DNA of 15,558 bases from assembly GCA_023398855.1 (NCBI GenBank), contig JAEWRS010000260.1:1-15558 (forward strand), read 5' to 3'. The stretch's first letter is position 1; every line of letters begins with the position of its first letter. Below the pieces are notes generated by a model. It made no database searches. It was not told the DNA's origin and was given only the letters and a program-made list of their open reading frames with translations. Made by a program: the position numbers and the translations under genes. The DNA comes from Bacillota bacterium (lineage in GTDB: Bacteria > Bacillota > Clostridia > Lachnospirales > Lachnospiraceae). Shown piece by piece: positions 14,786 to 15,558 of the stretch.

Positions 14786-15558
14786 TTAATAGTTTAGCAT
14801 ATGGCCCATTTTGGCCTGCTTAGTCTGCAAATAAAACAGGTCATGAGCTGTCGCGTTCATTTGGATGGGAACCCGTTCCGTAATCTCTATACCAAAATCG
14901 GAAAGCTGATATACTTTGTCAGGGTTGTTTGTTAACAGACGTAAGGTTTTTGCGCCTAAGTCCTTCAGTATTTGAGCGCCAATGTAATATTCTCTCATAT
15001 CACCGTCAAAGCCCAGTGCAATATTCGCTTCAAGAGTATCCATACCCTGATCCTGTAATTCATAGGCCCGCAGCTTGTTAATAAGCCCAATGCCGCGTCC
15101 TTCCTGCCGCATGTAGAGCAGGACTCCGCGTCCCTCCTGCGCAATTTGTGCCATTGCTGCCGCAAACTGCTGTCCGCAATCACAGCGGAGAGAGCCAAAA
15201 GCATCTCCTGTCAAGCACTCTGAATGAACGCGGCATAAAAGATTTCTCCCATCACCTATATCCCCGTGAACCAATGCGATATGGTGTTCTCCATTCAGCT
15301 TATTCACATAGCCATAGGCTTTGAAATCGCCATATTTCGTAGGCATTTTTGTTACGGTAACACGCTCTGCCAGCTTGTCGTGGTTTTTGCGGTAGCTTTG
15401 CAGGGCTTTAATGGTAATGAACTTTAAATTCCACTTTTGTGCCAGCTCCATTAATTCCGGGGTACGCATCATGGTGCCGTCATCCCTCATGATTTCACAA
15501 CATAGCCCGCACTCTTTTAAATTGGCAAGCCGCAGTAAATCCACGGTTGCCTCTGTAT
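14786..15558 (-). CDS. ribBA: RibBA bifunctional enzyme, C-terminal part: end of DHBP synthase plus GTP cyclohydrolase II
   Basis: The gene runs off the right edge; about 256 codons are visible. The first part ([11 protein letters not shown], then [17 protein letters not shown]) is the end of a 3,4-dihydroxy-2-butanone 4-phosphate synthase domain. The rest is a full GTP cyclohydrolase II domain, which opens GTP to start riboflavin synthesis. Zinc ligands are the three cysteines in SECLTGD and RCDCG, spaced C-x10-C-x-C as in this family, and the GTP-site stretch [17 protein letters not shown] follows. A GTG in the visible part (15544) is an internal valine, not a start, because the frame stays open and the DHBP domain continues upstream. 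It precedes ribH in the usual gene order. No FMN riboswitch can be seen because the operon start is outside. Confidence 0.96.
   Translation of the reverse strand, partial: TEATVDLLRLANLKECGLCCEIMRDDGTMMRTPELMELAQKWNLKFITIKALQSYRKNHDKLAERVTVTKMPTKYGDFKAYGYVNKLNGEHHIALVHGDIGDGRNLLCRVHSECLTGDAFGSLRCDCGQQFAAAMAQIAQEGRGVLLYMRQEGRGIGLINKLRAYELQDQGMDTLEANIALGFDGDMREYYIGAQILKDLGAKTLRLLTNNPDKVYQLSDFGIEITERVPIQMNATAHDLFYLQTKQAKMGHMLNY

Noticed and set aside
14786..15558. FMN riboswitch for the riboflavin genes
   Set aside because: The operon start is outside the window. No leader sequence is present to examine.

Overview
The window looks like chromosomal DNA from a low-to-mid-GC Gram-positive anaerobe of the Clostridia, most likely a Lachnospiraceae member (Clostridium cluster XIVa). 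This is inferred from strong AGGAGG-type ribosome binding sites, TTG starts, a sortase-anchored surface protein with 'ATPS' spacer repeats, CUT2 sugar-transport genes beside a two-component system, and a paralogous family of small Cys-rich proteins typical of Clostridia. No tRNA, rRNA, CRISPR array, insertion sequence or phage gene is visible.

Region 1 (1-5926, + strand) is sugar uptake and sensing. It begins with the 3' end of an RbsA/MglA-type ATPase and an RbsC-type permease, closed by a hairpin terminator. The -35 box of the next promoter lies in that terminator's loop. The promoter drives four genes: a lipoprotein sugar-binding protein (RbsB-like), a six-segment membrane sensor histidine kinase, a NarL/LuxR-type response regulator overlapping the kinase by 8 nt, and a family-1 extracellular solute-binding protein with no permease of its own. 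The simplest reading is that one or both binding proteins present sugar to the kinase, and the regulator then controls transport genes such as those just upstream. A strong terminator ends the unit.

Region 2 (5968-7655) holds two divergent paralogues of a Cys-rich, beta-rich family (probably DUF4489). One has a single domain. The other has two domains joined by a linker with seven cysteines. Neither has a signal peptide.

Region 3 (7737-14191) is a surface-adhesin locus. A 1,597-residue LPKTG-anchored protein lies on the - strand. It has a signal peptide, an ATPS-rich stalk, about five tandem adhesin-type beta-sandwich modules, one CnaB domain, three tandem isopeptide-type repeats, a poly-glycine tract and a wall anchor. 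Divergent from it is a 476-residue protein with an N-terminal Cro/C1-like helix-turn-helix and a long C-terminal half I do not recognise, probably its regulator. Between the adhesin and the two-domain Cys-rich gene is a perfect 25-bp hairpin that can terminate in both directions and contains the adhesin stop codon. The adhesin start region has a TTG start, an A8 tract and an out-of-frame ATG, which suggests a possible phase switch.

Region 4 (14309-15558, - strand) is the end of a riboflavin operon: the C-terminal part of RibBA followed by complete RibH. The operon promoter, and any FMN riboswitch, lies outside the window.
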